From an uncultured Dehalococcoidia bacterium (GTDB lineage Bacteria; Chloroflexota; Dehalococcoidia; Lucifugimonadales; Lucifugimonadaceae): a DNA stretch of 64,000 bases. The translations under genes and the position numbers were made by a program. A model generated the notes under the pieces. The model saw only the letters and a list, made by a program, of their open reading frames with translations. It searched no databases and was not told the origin of the DNA. Positions 44,393 through 52,928 of this stretch are shown here, piece after piece. Every line of letters starts with the position of its first letter. The first letter of the stretch is position 1. Where the stretch lies: contig OY282385.1 of assembly GCA_958295935.1 (NCBI GenBank), forward strand, positions 434,001 through 498,000. Direction: 5' to 3'.

Positions 44393-46573
44393 CTACTCAT
44401 CCAGCCGTATCTCCCCCTCCCAGAGGTTCTCGAAGCCCCCATCCACCGGCACGTACTGGCCGGTCCCGATGCGGACAACATCATACTCCGGGAGAGCCGC
44501 CCCCGCCGTACATATCCCGTCGAACGTTACGCCGCGCTGGTCGAAGCGGAAGTCCAGGTTGTCGAAGCCGTGCTGCAGGCGGTGGTCGGGAAGGTCGTTC
44601 ACGTCAAAGGGGTACAAGTGGAGGAAGAACATCGCCTCCACGTCGGCCAGGGCGCACGGCTCCTTGACGTACAACAGCCCGTTCTCGATGAGATACACGG
44701 CCCAGTCGGAGCGGATTGCGGGCGGGCTGTCTTCAACCTGTCCTGCCAGATAATCGCCCGTCGGCGCTGTTTCAACCAAAGACCGCAAGTCGTGTCCGGC
44801 GAAGCTGGCCGCGACCCACTCGTGGTCGTCGGAGTTGAAGGGCATCCACAGGTCGGGGCCGACCTTCACGGCGTACTGACCTCGGCCGAGGGCTTGGGCT
44901 TCGCTGGAGGAGGCAGCGAACACATAAATGTTAACCCCGCGCTGATCCAAATACCCGGGCGGCGGGCTGCGGTCGTGGGCGATTGCGCGCCGGTGGTTGG
45001 GTGTCGTGACAGGATTGCGCGCCACCGTCGCATCGGTCAAGCCAAAGATGTCAATGGCTCTCAGGTCCGGAAAATAATAGAACCTGCCGAGACCTCCGCC
45101 TGCCGTCAGCGCGTCTTCAGGAATCACCCCGCGCTTCATGTTCTCGTAGGGCTGCCACATACGCAGCATCTCCTTGGTGAACTCCCGGTGTTCCGCGAAT
45201 GGTGAAGCGACACTATGGACGGCAGACTGACGGCGCAGGTCGTTGGAGATAGAGGCCAGCGCCGGCATCCCCGGCGCGGCCAGCAGCCAGCCGGCGTTGC
45301 CCTCGTCGAGCTCTATGTGAAGTTTCAAGATGCGTTTGTCAATCTTGGCGCCCTCGAAAAACAGGGCTGCCTGTATGGCGCCGCAGTAGAAGACCACGGG
45401 GACGAACAGGATGAGCGCGCAAGTCCTCGCTCCCGGCAACCAAAGCAGGTAACTATCTAGACTCTGCCTACTCTCAGCTTGTCGAAGTACGGTCTTGCCC
45501 TTAGTTAGCAGAGCCGTGGGGATGGGTATGCGCCGCCAATCGAAGGCGGCAAGCCGCGAGCCGATACAGGCAATCCCCTCGGCAGCAGGCAGCGCCAGCA
45601 ACGGCCAGTAGAAGTCCAGCGGGCGATACTCGAAATGGTCGCCCCCTATCCGCATCACGTAGACCATGTGGACACCGATTAGCAGCAGTACCAGCCCATA
45701 GATCCCGTCGCGGCTCTCCCGCCACCGATGCCGCAGCGCAACCCAAGCTAGGGGAACCAACAGGTACAGACCCGTATCCAGCGCCGCCGCCAACAGGTAG
45801 CGGAAGCCCGACTCATACCACGGGCGGACGTGCTTGGCGTAATAGGTGTTGGGCAGCCACTCGCCGTAGTAGGCGTAGCGGAACAGGAAGTGGGCCGCTA
45901 CCAGGATGACGAAAGGCGCGGCCAAGTACGCCAATTCCCGCCAGTCCACCCTCAACCCTTTGGCGTCGGCCATCCGCTGCACGAAGAACCAGCCGAAGCA
46001 GCACACGGCAATCAACGGGCCTTCGGGTCGGGTCAGGGCCGCCCCGGCCAAACTGAACGACGCCGCCAGCAGGCCGGCACGCCTGTCGCGGTAGAGGCTC
46101 AGGCAGACGACGGCCAGGACGATGAAGAAGGTGAACTGCCGGGTTTCCAGCCCGCCAGCCGAGGTCCACACGGCAAAAGTCGCGCTGCTGCACACCAACC
46201 CCAACGCCATCCAGCCGACCAATCCACGGTTTCGAAGCGAGGGCAGGCGATAGACCCACCACGCCAGCGCGCCGACGGTTCCGGCAGTGAAGACCACCGA
46301 CAGCCATGGGGCCGCATCCTCCGGGGCCCAGCCCAGCACCCGCCAGATGGCGGCCAACTCCAGCACCCACAGGAAGTTGGAGTAACCTTCAACCCGCTCG
46401 CCGGGGTTGAACACCAAGCCGTGACCTTCCAGCAGGTTGCGCACGTAGCGAAAGCTGATGAAGGCGTCGTCGGTCAGGAACCAAGAAACCGAGGCCAACC
46501 AGCCCAACAGGGCCAGCCAAGGCAGGCAGGCCAAGATGAAACCCAGAGGCGCCTTTAGCTGCTGGCTTAACAT
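44393..46573 (-). CDS. GT-C-fold membrane glycosyltransferase-like protein
   Basis: A 726-residue protein with about ten membrane helices. The first extracytoplasmic loop 'FLTDDAFISFRYVRNLLEGHGLVFNPGERVEGYSN' carries the catalytic Asp pair of GT-C lipid-linked sugar transferases, as in AftB-like arabinofuranosyl or LPS mannosyltransferases. A soluble C-terminal region ends in a ~110-residue module (from 'DYLAGQVEDSPPAIRSDW' to 'DGGFENLWEGEIRLDE') that recurs in the next gene and in a remnant at 49092. It probably moves sugars from polyprenyl phosphate to surface glycans. ATG 46573 has AAGGA upstream. It is convergent with mcrC. Confidence 0.82.
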   Translation of the reverse strand: MLSQQLKAPLGFILACLPWLALLGWLASVSWFLTDDAFISFRYVRNLLEGHGLVFNPGERVEGYSNFLWVLELAAIWRVLGWAPEDAAPWLSVVFTAGTVGALAWWVYRLPSLRNRGLVGWMALGLVCSSATFAVWTSAGGLETRQFTFFIVLAVVCLSLYRDRRAGLLAASFSLAGAALTRPEGPLIAVCCFGWFFVQRMADAKGLRVDWRELAYLAAPFVILVAAHFLFRYAYYGEWLPNTYYAKHVRPWYESGFRYLLAAALDTGLYLLVPLAWVALRHRWRESRDGIYGLVLLLIGVHMVYVMRIGGDHFEYRPLDFYWPLLALPAAEGIACIGSRLAAFDWRRIPIPTALLTKGKTVLRQAESRQSLDSYLLWLPGARTCALILFVPVVFYCGAIQAALFFEGAKIDKRILKLHIELDEGNAGWLLAAPGMPALASISNDLRRQSAVHSVASPFAEHREFTKEMLRMWQPYENMKRGVIPEDALTAGGGLGRFYYFPDLRAIDIFGLTDATVARNPVTTPNHRRAIAHDRSPPPGYLDQRGVNIYVFAASSSEAQALGRGQYAVKVGPDLWMPFNSDDHEWVAASFAGHDLRSLVETAPTGDYLAGQVEDSPPAIRSDWAVYLIENGLLYVKEPCALADVEAMFFLHLYPFDVNDLPDHRLQHGFDNLDFRFDQRGVTFDGICTAGAALPEYDVVRIGTGQYVPVDGGFENLWEGEIRLDE

Positions 46574-46602
46574 CCGTCCTTCATCCGCACCTGTGGCGCC
46601 CA

Positions 46603-49041
46603 CTACCGCTCAAGCCGTATCTCCCCCTCCCAGAGGTCCTCGAAGCCGCCATCCACCTGCACGTACTGGCCGGTCCTGATGCCGGCAATATCATACTCAG
46701 GGAGAGCCACCGTCGCTATACATCTCCCGTCGAATGTCACGCCTTGCCCGTCGAAGCGGAAGTCCAGGTTGTCGAATCCGTGCCGCTTGCGATCGTCGGG
46801 AAGGTCGTTCACGTCAACCGGGTGGAGGTGGAGGAAGAAAGTCGCCTCCGTGTCGGCGCGGGAGCACGGCTCCTTGACGTACGCCAGCAGGTTATCGATG
46901 AGATGCACGTCCCAGTCGGAGCGGATTGCGGGCGGGCTGTCTTCAACCTGTCCTGCCAGATAATCGTCGACCGTCACCGTCTCCACCCGCACCGGAGGGG
47001 AGGCTTCGCGGGGCAGCATGAGGGCCGCCGCGCACAGCCCCGTTTGAGTTTGCGTCCAGGTTTTGGCGACCGGTTCGCCCCCTGCGCCGGTCCATGACCA
47101 CACTGCCAACTCGTCCGGCGCGCAACCTCTCACGAACGCCTGCGCCATCCGTCCGTCCACTATCAGCCCTATGCCATCCGACCGGTGGTCGAAGTGAGGC
47201 GCCATCCGCTGCCAGAACCAGTCGGAACGATCGATCCCGCCCGATGACGTTTCCGGCGGTTGGGGCCAGAGCTTGAATTGGCGTTTGCCATCGTGATGGT
47301 GATACGGCGGGCCTTCAAAATAACAAGACTCCCAACACGTGAACCACTCCGGACGGACGTTGGCGATGTGGGTAATTCCGTAACGTCGGTAGAACGCGCC
47401 GGGGGTTCCTTCCTTTCGGGCGCGCAGGTAACCGTAGGAGTTGACAAAGCCGTCCATGTTCACCACCGGAAAGCGCGAGAAGTACCCAATGACGCCGGCG
47501 TCCCACGACCCGACCACATTGTCCACAGGCAGCACACGGTCCATAACCTGCACGCCCATATGAGAAGCAACTTCCCAGTCGAGGCCGGTTGACTCGCTTG
47601 CCCGGTCAACATATCGGAACGGTCCCATGAAGTCCGCCTTTGTAAGCAGGAAGGATGCTCCGACAACGACGACGCCCGCGCTTAAAATGTTGGCCGCCAA
47701 GGGCCGCCTCGGGCCGACGAAACGGCGGATGAAGTGGATGGCGACATAACACCCCGTGGGAATGATGAGCGCCATCATCAGGTACCCCGGGACGAAGTAC
47801 CAGCCATAACTTCCCCAGTAGGGGTCCACCGTAAGAACGGTCTGAGCGAACTTGGCCAGGTGTCCGACCGCCAAGCCGAACACGCACACCAGGAAGGCCA
47901 ACAGCAGCCACTCTGTCCGGCCCCTGGAGCGGCGGGCGGACCACCAGACCAGGACGACCCAGGCACAGACCACCAGAGCGGCCAGCAGTTCGTAGTCGAA
48001 GACGGGAATCTGCAAGACGTCACGGAAGTTCTGAACGAAGCTGTAGCCGCCTTCGTCTTCCCATAGCCGCTGCGACCACATCTGCTTGACCGCGCCGCTC
48101 ACCGGCGTGATCCCCCCGAAGACGATGCCGTTGTACGCGAAGTACACCAGCAGCCCGGCAGCGGCGGCGAGAAACGGGACGACCGCCTTGGTGGAGAGCA
48201 CGGAATGGGCCAACCCCCTCACCCTGGCCTTCTCCCACAAGGTGAGGAGAAGGAACCCGCCCCCTCTCGTCTCCGGCGCGCAGAGGGCCTCTACCTCAAC
48301 GGGAGAGGGTTGGGGTGAGGGCCGTTCCCGCCGCGACCACTCGATCAGACACAGCGCGGCAGTGGCAGCCAAGGATATGGCGACGTACTCCAACCGCACC
48401 CAAGGCAGGGCGAAGGCCACGGCGGCCAGCAGCCAGCGCCACCGTTGCGAGTCTCGCACGTAGAGCATCACCGCCAGGAAGAACAGCGCCAGCATGAACA
48501 GCGCAGCGGCCGCTTCCAGTCCAAGAAATAAGCCGTGGTACTGGTACAGCAGCGGCAGCAGCGCGAAAAGCAGAATCCACGGCAGCCGGGCAAGACGGGC
48601 GGCCGCGGCGATTAGCGCCGCGCCGCCGGCGACCAGCATGATCTCGAAGGCCTTGATGCCGAACAGCGCCGCTTCCTTGTCGAACACCCAGTAGAAGGGC
48701 GTGATCAGCAGCAGCCAGAGGGGATGATAGCCGTTGGTCTGGGAGATGCCGCCGTCGAAGGTCGAGAAGTTCCCCGAGGCTAGGTTGTAAGCTATCTGGA
48801 AGTAATAGAAGGAGTCGTCGCCGTTTACGTCCCGGAGCAGGTTGACAAGGTCGAAGCGGGCCAACATGTACCAGGCGAACCCAGCCCCGTAGGCCAGGAC
48901 GCCGCCAATGAACAGGGCGAACAGGGCGTTCCGCAGCCGGGAGGAAGGAATACCTCCCCCGCACAATTGTTCTAGTAGCGCGGCCAAGGCGCGCAAGAGA
49001 CTGTTCAGCGCAAAGCCTCCCATGCCGTCCCCGCTACTCAT
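46603..49041 (-). CDS. Second GT-C-like membrane protein with shared C-terminal module and in-frame palindromic insert
   Basis: An 812-residue protein with about twelve helices. The loop 'VNGDDSFYYFQIAYNLASGNFSTFDGGISQTNGYHPLW' has the Asp-rich GT-C pattern. Residues ~242-277 ('RPSPQPSPVEVEALCAPETRGGG') are encoded by a palindromic intergenic-type element sitting inside the gene in frame (48216-48321). The ending from 'DYLAGQVEDSPPAIRSDWD' onwards is nearly the same as in the neighbour. 29 bases separate its stop from that gene's ATG, so the pair is an operon. Start ATG 49041; ATG 49023 (after GGGGAC) is an alternative. Confidence 0.82.
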   Translation of the reverse strand: MSSGDGMGGFALNSLLRALAALLEQLCGGGIPSSRLRNALFALFIGGVLAYGAGFAWYMLARFDLVNLLRDVNGDDSFYYFQIAYNLASGNFSTFDGGISQTNGYHPLWLLLITPFYWVFDKEAALFGIKAFEIMLVAGGAALIAAAARLARLPWILLFALLPLLYQYHGLFLGLEAAAALFMLALFFLAVMLYVRDSQRWRWLLAAVAFALPWVRLEYVAISLAATAALCLIEWSRRERPSPQPSPVEVEALCAPETRGGGFLLLTLWEKARVRGLAHSVLSTKAVVPFLAAAAGLLVYFAYNGIVFGGITPVSGAVKQMWSQRLWEDEGGYSFVQNFRDVLQIPVFDYELLAALVVCAWVVLVWWSARRSRGRTEWLLLAFLVCVFGLAVGHLAKFAQTVLTVDPYWGSYGWYFVPGYLMMALIIPTGCYVAIHFIRRFVGPRRPLAANILSAGVVVVGASFLLTKADFMGPFRYVDRASESTGLDWEVASHMGVQVMDRVLPVDNVVGSWDAGVIGYFSRFPVVNMDGFVNSYGYLRARKEGTPGAFYRRYGITHIANVRPEWFTCWESCYFEGPPYHHHDGKRQFKLWPQPPETSSGGIDRSDWFWQRMAPHFDHRSDGIGLIVDGRMAQAFVRGCAPDELAVWSWTGAGGEPVAKTWTQTQTGLCAAALMLPREASPPVRVETVTVDDYLAGQVEDSPPAIRSDWDVHLIDNLLAYVKEPCSRADTEATFFLHLHPVDVNDLPDDRKRHGFDNLDFRFDGQGVTFDGRCIATVALPEYDIAGIRTGQYVQVDGGFEDLWEGEIRLER
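48216..48321. repeat. Palindromic repeat element inserted within coding sequence
   Basis: A 106-bp element with 21-base terminal inverted arms: 48216-48236 (CCCTCACCCTGG...) matches the reverse complement of 48301-48321 (GGGAGAGGG..GGGGTGAGGG) with a few mismatches. This arm sequence is a widespread bacterial intergenic palindrome. Here it interrupts the cytoplasmic loop of the GT-C protein without breaking the frame, adding about 35 residues rich in Pro, Ser and Glu. Confidence 0.8.
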
Positions 49042-49091
49042 CAAGGCGTATCTACTCTCCCCACGCGCCCGCCCGCCGCCGCCCGTTCCCT

Positions 49092-49478
49092 CTACTGCTC
49101 AAGCCGTATTTCCCTCGCCCTGCGCGCCTGCTCCGCCGCCGCCCGCTCCCGCCAATACTCATCCAGCCGTATCTCCCCCTCCCAGAGGTGCTCGAAGCCG
49201 CCATCCACCGGCACGTACTGCCCGGTCCTGCTATAGGCAATATCATACTCAGGGAGAGCCACCGTCGCTATACATCTCCCGTCGAATATCCCGCCGCGCC
49301 CCTCGAAAACAAAGTCCAGGCTGTCGAAACCGTGCTGCTTGCGATGGTCGGGGAGATCATCCACGTCGGCGGGAATCACATGGAAGGAGAACGTCGCCTC
49401 CGTGTCGACCAGAGCGCACCGCTCCCTGACGTACACCAGCGTATCTTCGCTGAGATAAACCTCGAAGTCAGAGCGGTT
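49092..49478 (-). pseudogene. Remnant carrying only the C-terminal module of a third GT-C-like gene
   Basis: From 'NRSDFEVYLSEDTLVYVRERCALVDTEATF' to 'GGFEHLWEGEIRLDEYWRERAAAEQ' this matches the last ~110 residues of the two upstream-strand GT-C proteins, at protein and DNA level. A possible start exists at 49436, but the homologous region begins before it and no membrane part is present. It is best read as the 3' end of a deleted third copy; independent expression as a small domain protein cannot be excluded. Confidence 0.75.
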
Positions 49479-49532
49479 TGGCCTGCCCCTGCTTTCCTGC
49501 TATCCCCTACTGAGAAAGCGCGCCTCGCCCCG

Positions 49533-50315
49533 TCATCCCACTATCCCCGCCAGCAACCCCTCCGTCTCCCGCTCCAGCGCCAGAATATCGGTCCGTATCT
49601 CCCCCAGCGGGCGCAACGGCTGCGGCCTGTAGAAGTGGCGCGTGAAACTGATCTCGTAGCCGACCTTCACCGTACCGGGTACGTACCAGGCGTCCGGCGC
49701 ATAGGGCAGTACCTCGCGGCGCAGGAACGCCTCTATGCCGCCATCCTCGGTCAGCGGTATCTGCTCCGTGTCCCGCAGTTCGGTATCGGGCCAGTACTCG
49801 ACGACGGCAGGCTTGCCGCGGATGGCGGCGGTGAACAGGCACAGGTCCAGGGCAAGCTGCGCCTTGTCCCGGCTGTAGTGGAGCTGCCTCGTCACGCTGA
49901 AGCGGTTCTGCCCGTACCGCACCCTGGCCTTCTCGTTCCCCGGCGACGGCGTGCCATAGAACAAGTCGATCTGGTGAGGCCCGTGCTTCACGCCCTTGCG
50001 CAGCACGTCGACCGTCCCGCGCTTGGTGACCTCTCCTTCCAGGCGAGCCAAGAACCTGCGCCGCGTCGGGCTGCCCTGACCCAGGTCGAGCGATTCGGCA
50101 ACTTTGGGCTGTGTGGCGTGGAGGAAGGCGGAAAGATGGGCAAGGTCCACGCAGTACTCCCGGTCATAGTCCTGGGAATTACCGGCTACCCACCCCGCGC
50201 CATAGCCGGACGGCCGCTCGTGTACTTCGCCATCCTGCGGAGGCTCGCAGCCCGCGCCCGTCAGCGCCGCGCAGATGAGGCTCTCAAGGCCCTTCTCGCT
50301 GGTATCAGTGGTCAC
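49533..50315 (-). pseudogene. HsdR N-terminus fused to HsdM C-terminus (type I restriction deletion relic)
   Basis: A 260-residue open frame. Residues 1-~188 ('TSEKGLESLICAALTGAGCEPP', 'NSQDYDREYCVDLAHLSAFLHATQPKVAESL', 'KRGTVDVLRKGVKHGPHQIDLFYGTPSPGNEKARVRYGQNRFSVTRQLHYS') match the start of type I restriction subunit R. Residues ~190-260 ('AFLRREVLPYAPDAWYV', 'KVGYEISFTRHFYRPQPLRPLGEIRTDILALERETEGLL') match the very end of subunit M. Everything between, more than 1,000 residues plus any hsdS, is gone. The GTG start overlaps the PIN gene stop (GTGA), so the chimera is still translationally coupled. It lacks the nuclease lysine region and all helicase motifs. Confidence 0.85.
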
Positions 50316-50830
50316 ACGAACGCACCTTTCCAGTTAAATCTTGCTCCTAGATCGCGGAGCATCGCATAAGTGTCTAGATAATCGACCGCGAACTGCTGGC
50401 ATACGTTGGGGAGCTTCACACTCTTCTTGTCGTTGTGGTCGAACACTTCGCAGGTAACAACATCCATGCCATTCACCATAGCATAGGCGACAAGCCATCC
50501 ATCAGCCCCACTAGCAAAGACACCTTTAGCCGACTCCTTAAACTGAGGCATCTCCTGTACCCAATCCATAATCTCTCCGTAGGTTTGACCAACGCGTGGC
50601 GCCTCGGTGGATACAAATGCGTGTTGGGGCAATTGCTTCAGCCACTTGACTAGCCCAGGAGGATGTTTAATTTCATCACGCACGCGGTCGATTACCAACA
50701 GCCGACCTGTACTGAGGTAGTGGGTAATGCAGTCCCAGAAACCGGGGCATATGTCCGGTGCGTAATAGTCCCGATATGCGGTTATCAGGACGCTGGTATC
50801 CAGAAGCATAATCCGACTCTGACTCGTCAT
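50312..50830 (-). CDS. DUF4411-like PIN-domain toxin
   Basis: A 172-residue PIN-fold RNase. 'IMLLDTSVLITAYRDYY' gives the first acidic residue (Asp11), 'VIDRVRDEIKHPPGLVKWL' the second, and 'ASGADGWLVAYAMVNGMDVVTCE' the Asp pair of the active site. The 'Y-A-P-D-I-C-P-G-F-W' start is characteristic of DUF4411 proteins, usually encoded after an XRE/ImmA-type gene as here. The ATG overlaps the regulator's stop (ATGA). It probably cleaves RNA when released from its partner. Confidence 0.88.
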   Translation of the reverse strand: MTSQSRIMLLDTSVLITAYRDYYAPDICPGFWDCITHYLSTGRLLVIDRVRDEIKHPPGLVKWLKQLPQHAFVSTEAPRVGQTYGEIMDWVQEMPQFKESAKGVFASGADGWLVAYAMVNGMDVVTCEVFDHNDKKSVKLPNVCQQFAVDYLDTYAMLRDLGARFNWKGAFV

Positions 50831-51993
50831 AGCCGGATACCCATCTTTTCCGGCAGATTGTCGAAGGATTTGCCGTTCAGCCCGGTGAGAGAACAAGCCT
50901 CCCGGTAAGTTAGACGCCCTTCTTTTGCCGCTCTGACGACCGCGCCCGCGAAGCGGAAGCCTATGCGCCATCTCTGGGTAGCCCAAAAGTTGCCGCCGCT
51001 GCTTGCCGGCTTCCTGCTTTCCCCCTGCTTTTGGCTTTCGTAGAATTCGAAAAAGGTTTCTAGATCGATCAATTCCAGATCAAGCGCTCTCCGAGCGGCC
51101 ACGATTTCGCTCACTTTGAATTGATGGGCAATGGCCTGATAGGGGTCGCCTGTATCCGCCGCACTGCGCCAATGGTCGCGCAAGCCAGATTCGGGCACGA
51201 GAAATTCCGCCGCCGCCTGGTCGCAGAATCGCTCCGTAACATTCTGTGGCGGTTGTAGCTTCTCGAAATGGAATACGCCGGACTCGCCTACGCACAGGTG
51301 CGCCAATTCGTGGGCCAATGTGAACATCCTGGCCGCTGTGAAGTCTGCGTTGTTCACGAAGATCAGTGGAGCGTACTCGTCCACCAGTGCAAAGCCTTGG
51401 AACTCATCGGGATCGAGTCGTCGGCTGGTGTTGTTGCCCACGACGCCGTTGGCGACTACGAGTACCCCGGCAGCCTCCAATTGGTCCCGGAGGAATCTGA
51501 GCGCGTCAACCCAAGTGCGCATGTCCCCCGCCCAGCCATCTGCAATCCTCAGCGCATCTCGCATTGCGCCGGCAACTTCGACATGACTGTGCCTAAGGCT
51601 GTACGCGCCAACGAATTCCAACGGCTCCGCGCCTTTTTCAATCAGGTCTTCGCGCATCCAGTCCTGTCGCCGCTGCATCGCATAGACAGTCTCCAATAGG
51701 TCAGGGCTTGGCCGCAGCGGAACTTCGTCGGGGTGACGGCTTCTGAAGTCAGGTATGGGCAGCTTGTCCTCGGGAGGCTCCGAGAGGTACAGGAAGCCCA
51801 AGGGGGTGTGCGTGAACTTCGCAAGCTTGTCCGCTTGGGCAACGCTAATACTGCCAGTTTCCTCCCACTCCACCACACGCTCGATCTTCACCGGCATCTT
51901 TAGGGCCAGGTCGTCACGGCTGATGCCCGCGCGCTCCCGCGCCCAGCGCAACACGTCGGGCTGCAGTCCTATACGCCCGCGTCGGCTAGTCAT
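50827..51993 (-). CDS. XRE-HTH / ImmA-IrrE metallopeptidase regulator (antitoxin)
   Basis: A 388-residue protein. An N-terminal helix-turn-helix ('LRWARERAGISRDDLALKMPVKIERVVEWEE') is followed by an ImmA/IrrE peptidase domain with the zinc motif HELAH (228-232) in 'ARMFTLAHELAHLCVGESGV' and a downstream Glu in 'FCDQAAAEFLVP'. Such proteins autoregulate their operon and neutralise or release the co-encoded PIN toxin. It starts at ATG 51993. The region upstream carries repeat R1. The C-terminal 80 residues contain 'EGRLTYREACSLTGLNGKSFDNLPEKMG', a conserved ending in this subfamily. Confidence 0.88.
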   Translation of the reverse strand: MTSRRGRIGLQPDVLRWARERAGISRDDLALKMPVKIERVVEWEETGSISVAQADKLAKFTHTPLGFLYLSEPPEDKLPIPDFRSRHPDEVPLRPSPDLLETVYAMQRRQDWMREDLIEKGAEPLEFVGAYSLRHSHVEVAGAMRDALRIADGWAGDMRTWVDALRFLRDQLEAAGVLVVANGVVGNNTSRRLDPDEFQGFALVDEYAPLIFVNNADFTAARMFTLAHELAHLCVGESGVFHFEKLQPPQNVTERFCDQAAAEFLVPESGLRDHWRSAADTGDPYQAIAHQFKVSEIVAARRALDLELIDLETFFEFYESQKQGESRKPASSGGNFWATQRWRIGFRFAGAVVRAAKEGRLTYREACSLTGLNGKSFDNLPEKMGIRL

Positions 51994-52170
51994 GGCTCAC
52001 GTCTTTGTCAGGTTTATCCAGCGCACCCGCAATCATGCAATCCTTCTACAGGTTATCCGACATATGCACGCCCGCGCCGCCGATCACCCCCTCTTCTCCC
52101 AGTCCGCCATACGACCGCCTCGCTTTCCATCGAAACATCCCCTACCGACCGGTCAGGAGCGGTTCCGCCT

Positions 52171-52246
52171 CTCCCCTACTCCCACTCTCCCCCACCCATA
52201 ACGCCCACCTTACCGGCTACCCGGCCAACGCCGTAGCTGAACAGCA
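52171..52246. repeat. Intergenic repeat R1 (short copy)
   Basis: The segment containing CACCTTACCGGCTACC(C)GGCCAACG and CGTAG..GAACAG matches the first part of R2 (54141) and R3 (56170). It lies upstream of the ImmA/PIN operon, about 180 bases before its start. It lacks the iteron-bearing second half found in R2 and R3. The whole 51994-52349 gap contains this repeat and the out-of-use tail of the DUF4276 gene. Confidence 0.75.
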
Positions 52247-52349
52247 ATCCTTACGCAAGGGATTCCAACCTATCAAGCCAGTCTCTGAAGTGTTCACACT
52301 TCGAGCGCAAGGTAGGCAACCCTATGCGTTTTGCCACAATGGGGCCGGA

Positions 52350-52928
52350 TCATGCCTTCCGTCCTGAGTATTCCTGTATCTCATCGATGATTCGCTTTGA
52401 CGGCGCTGTATTGGGCCCACCATCGACGCGCTCCGGCGAACCAAAGGCACAGGCCATCGCTATGAGCCTCTGTATACCGGCGTCACAATCGGAGAACTGC
52501 AAGCCGAGTTTCTGAGGATCGGACAGCAACAACGCCTCGAATTCGTGAAGTTGGATATACGGAATGAATCGCCGATCAGAAATGTCCTCCCCCATGGCCT
52601 TCTCCAAAGTCCTGACACGGCTATAGGGATCCCGCACCTTTTCGGCGTCTCCGTAGCCGGGAAAATCCCTCGGGAGGCCGTACAAATCGAACATGGTCGT
52701 AAAGCGCGCGTCTGATCCTTGATCCTTCTTTATCCAGGCCATAACGTCCTTCTTTGCCTGGGTATACCCGCTGAGACCTCCCCTGTACTTGACGCCGCGC
52801 TTAAGACTAGTCATAACGCACCGCACGTTGGCAAAGATCGACCGGTGTGCCAGATGCGGGCTCAGGGTCTGCTTTACGAAAGCTTCCTCAGTCTGTCCCT
52901 CGACGATGAAATTCAGCCTCACGGCCAT
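52350..52928 (-). CDS. DUF4276-family TOPRIM-like protein, ended by a premature stop
   Basis: A 192-residue protein. 'LNFIVEGQTEEAFVKQTLSPHL' and 'FTTMFDLYGLPRDFPGYGDAEK' with 'FIPYIQLHEFEALLLSDP' are the DUF4276 hallmarks; the E...D-x-Y/H pattern resembles a TOPRIM nuclease site. The ATG overlaps the AAA gene's TAA by one base. After the TGA at 52350 the same frame continues for 32 codons ('SGPIVAKRIGLPTLRSKCEHFRDWLDRLESLA', stop at 52251) that look like the family's usual C-terminus. The gene therefore seems shortened by a nonsense change. With the ATPase it forms a PARIS/OLD-like ATPase-nuclease pair. Confidence 0.85.
   Translation of the reverse strand: MAVRLNFIVEGQTEEAFVKQTLSPHLAHRSIFANVRCVMTSLKRGVKYRGGLSGYTQAKKDVMAWIKKDQGSDARFTTMFDLYGLPRDFPGYGDAEKVRDPYSRVRTLEKAMGEDISDRRFIPYIQLHEFEALLLSDPQKLGLQFSDCDAGIQRLIAMACAFGSPERVDGGPNTAPSKRIIDEIQEYSGRKA

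Noticed and set aside
44186-45205. 339-codon plus-strand open frame after mcrC
   Set aside because: Antisense to the first GT-C-like protein, which has clear membrane helices and motifs.
49188-50369. 393-codon open frame on the plus strand
   Set aside because: It is antisense to the GT-C remnant and the HsdR-HsdM fusion, whose protein similarity is clear; the plus-strand product looks random.
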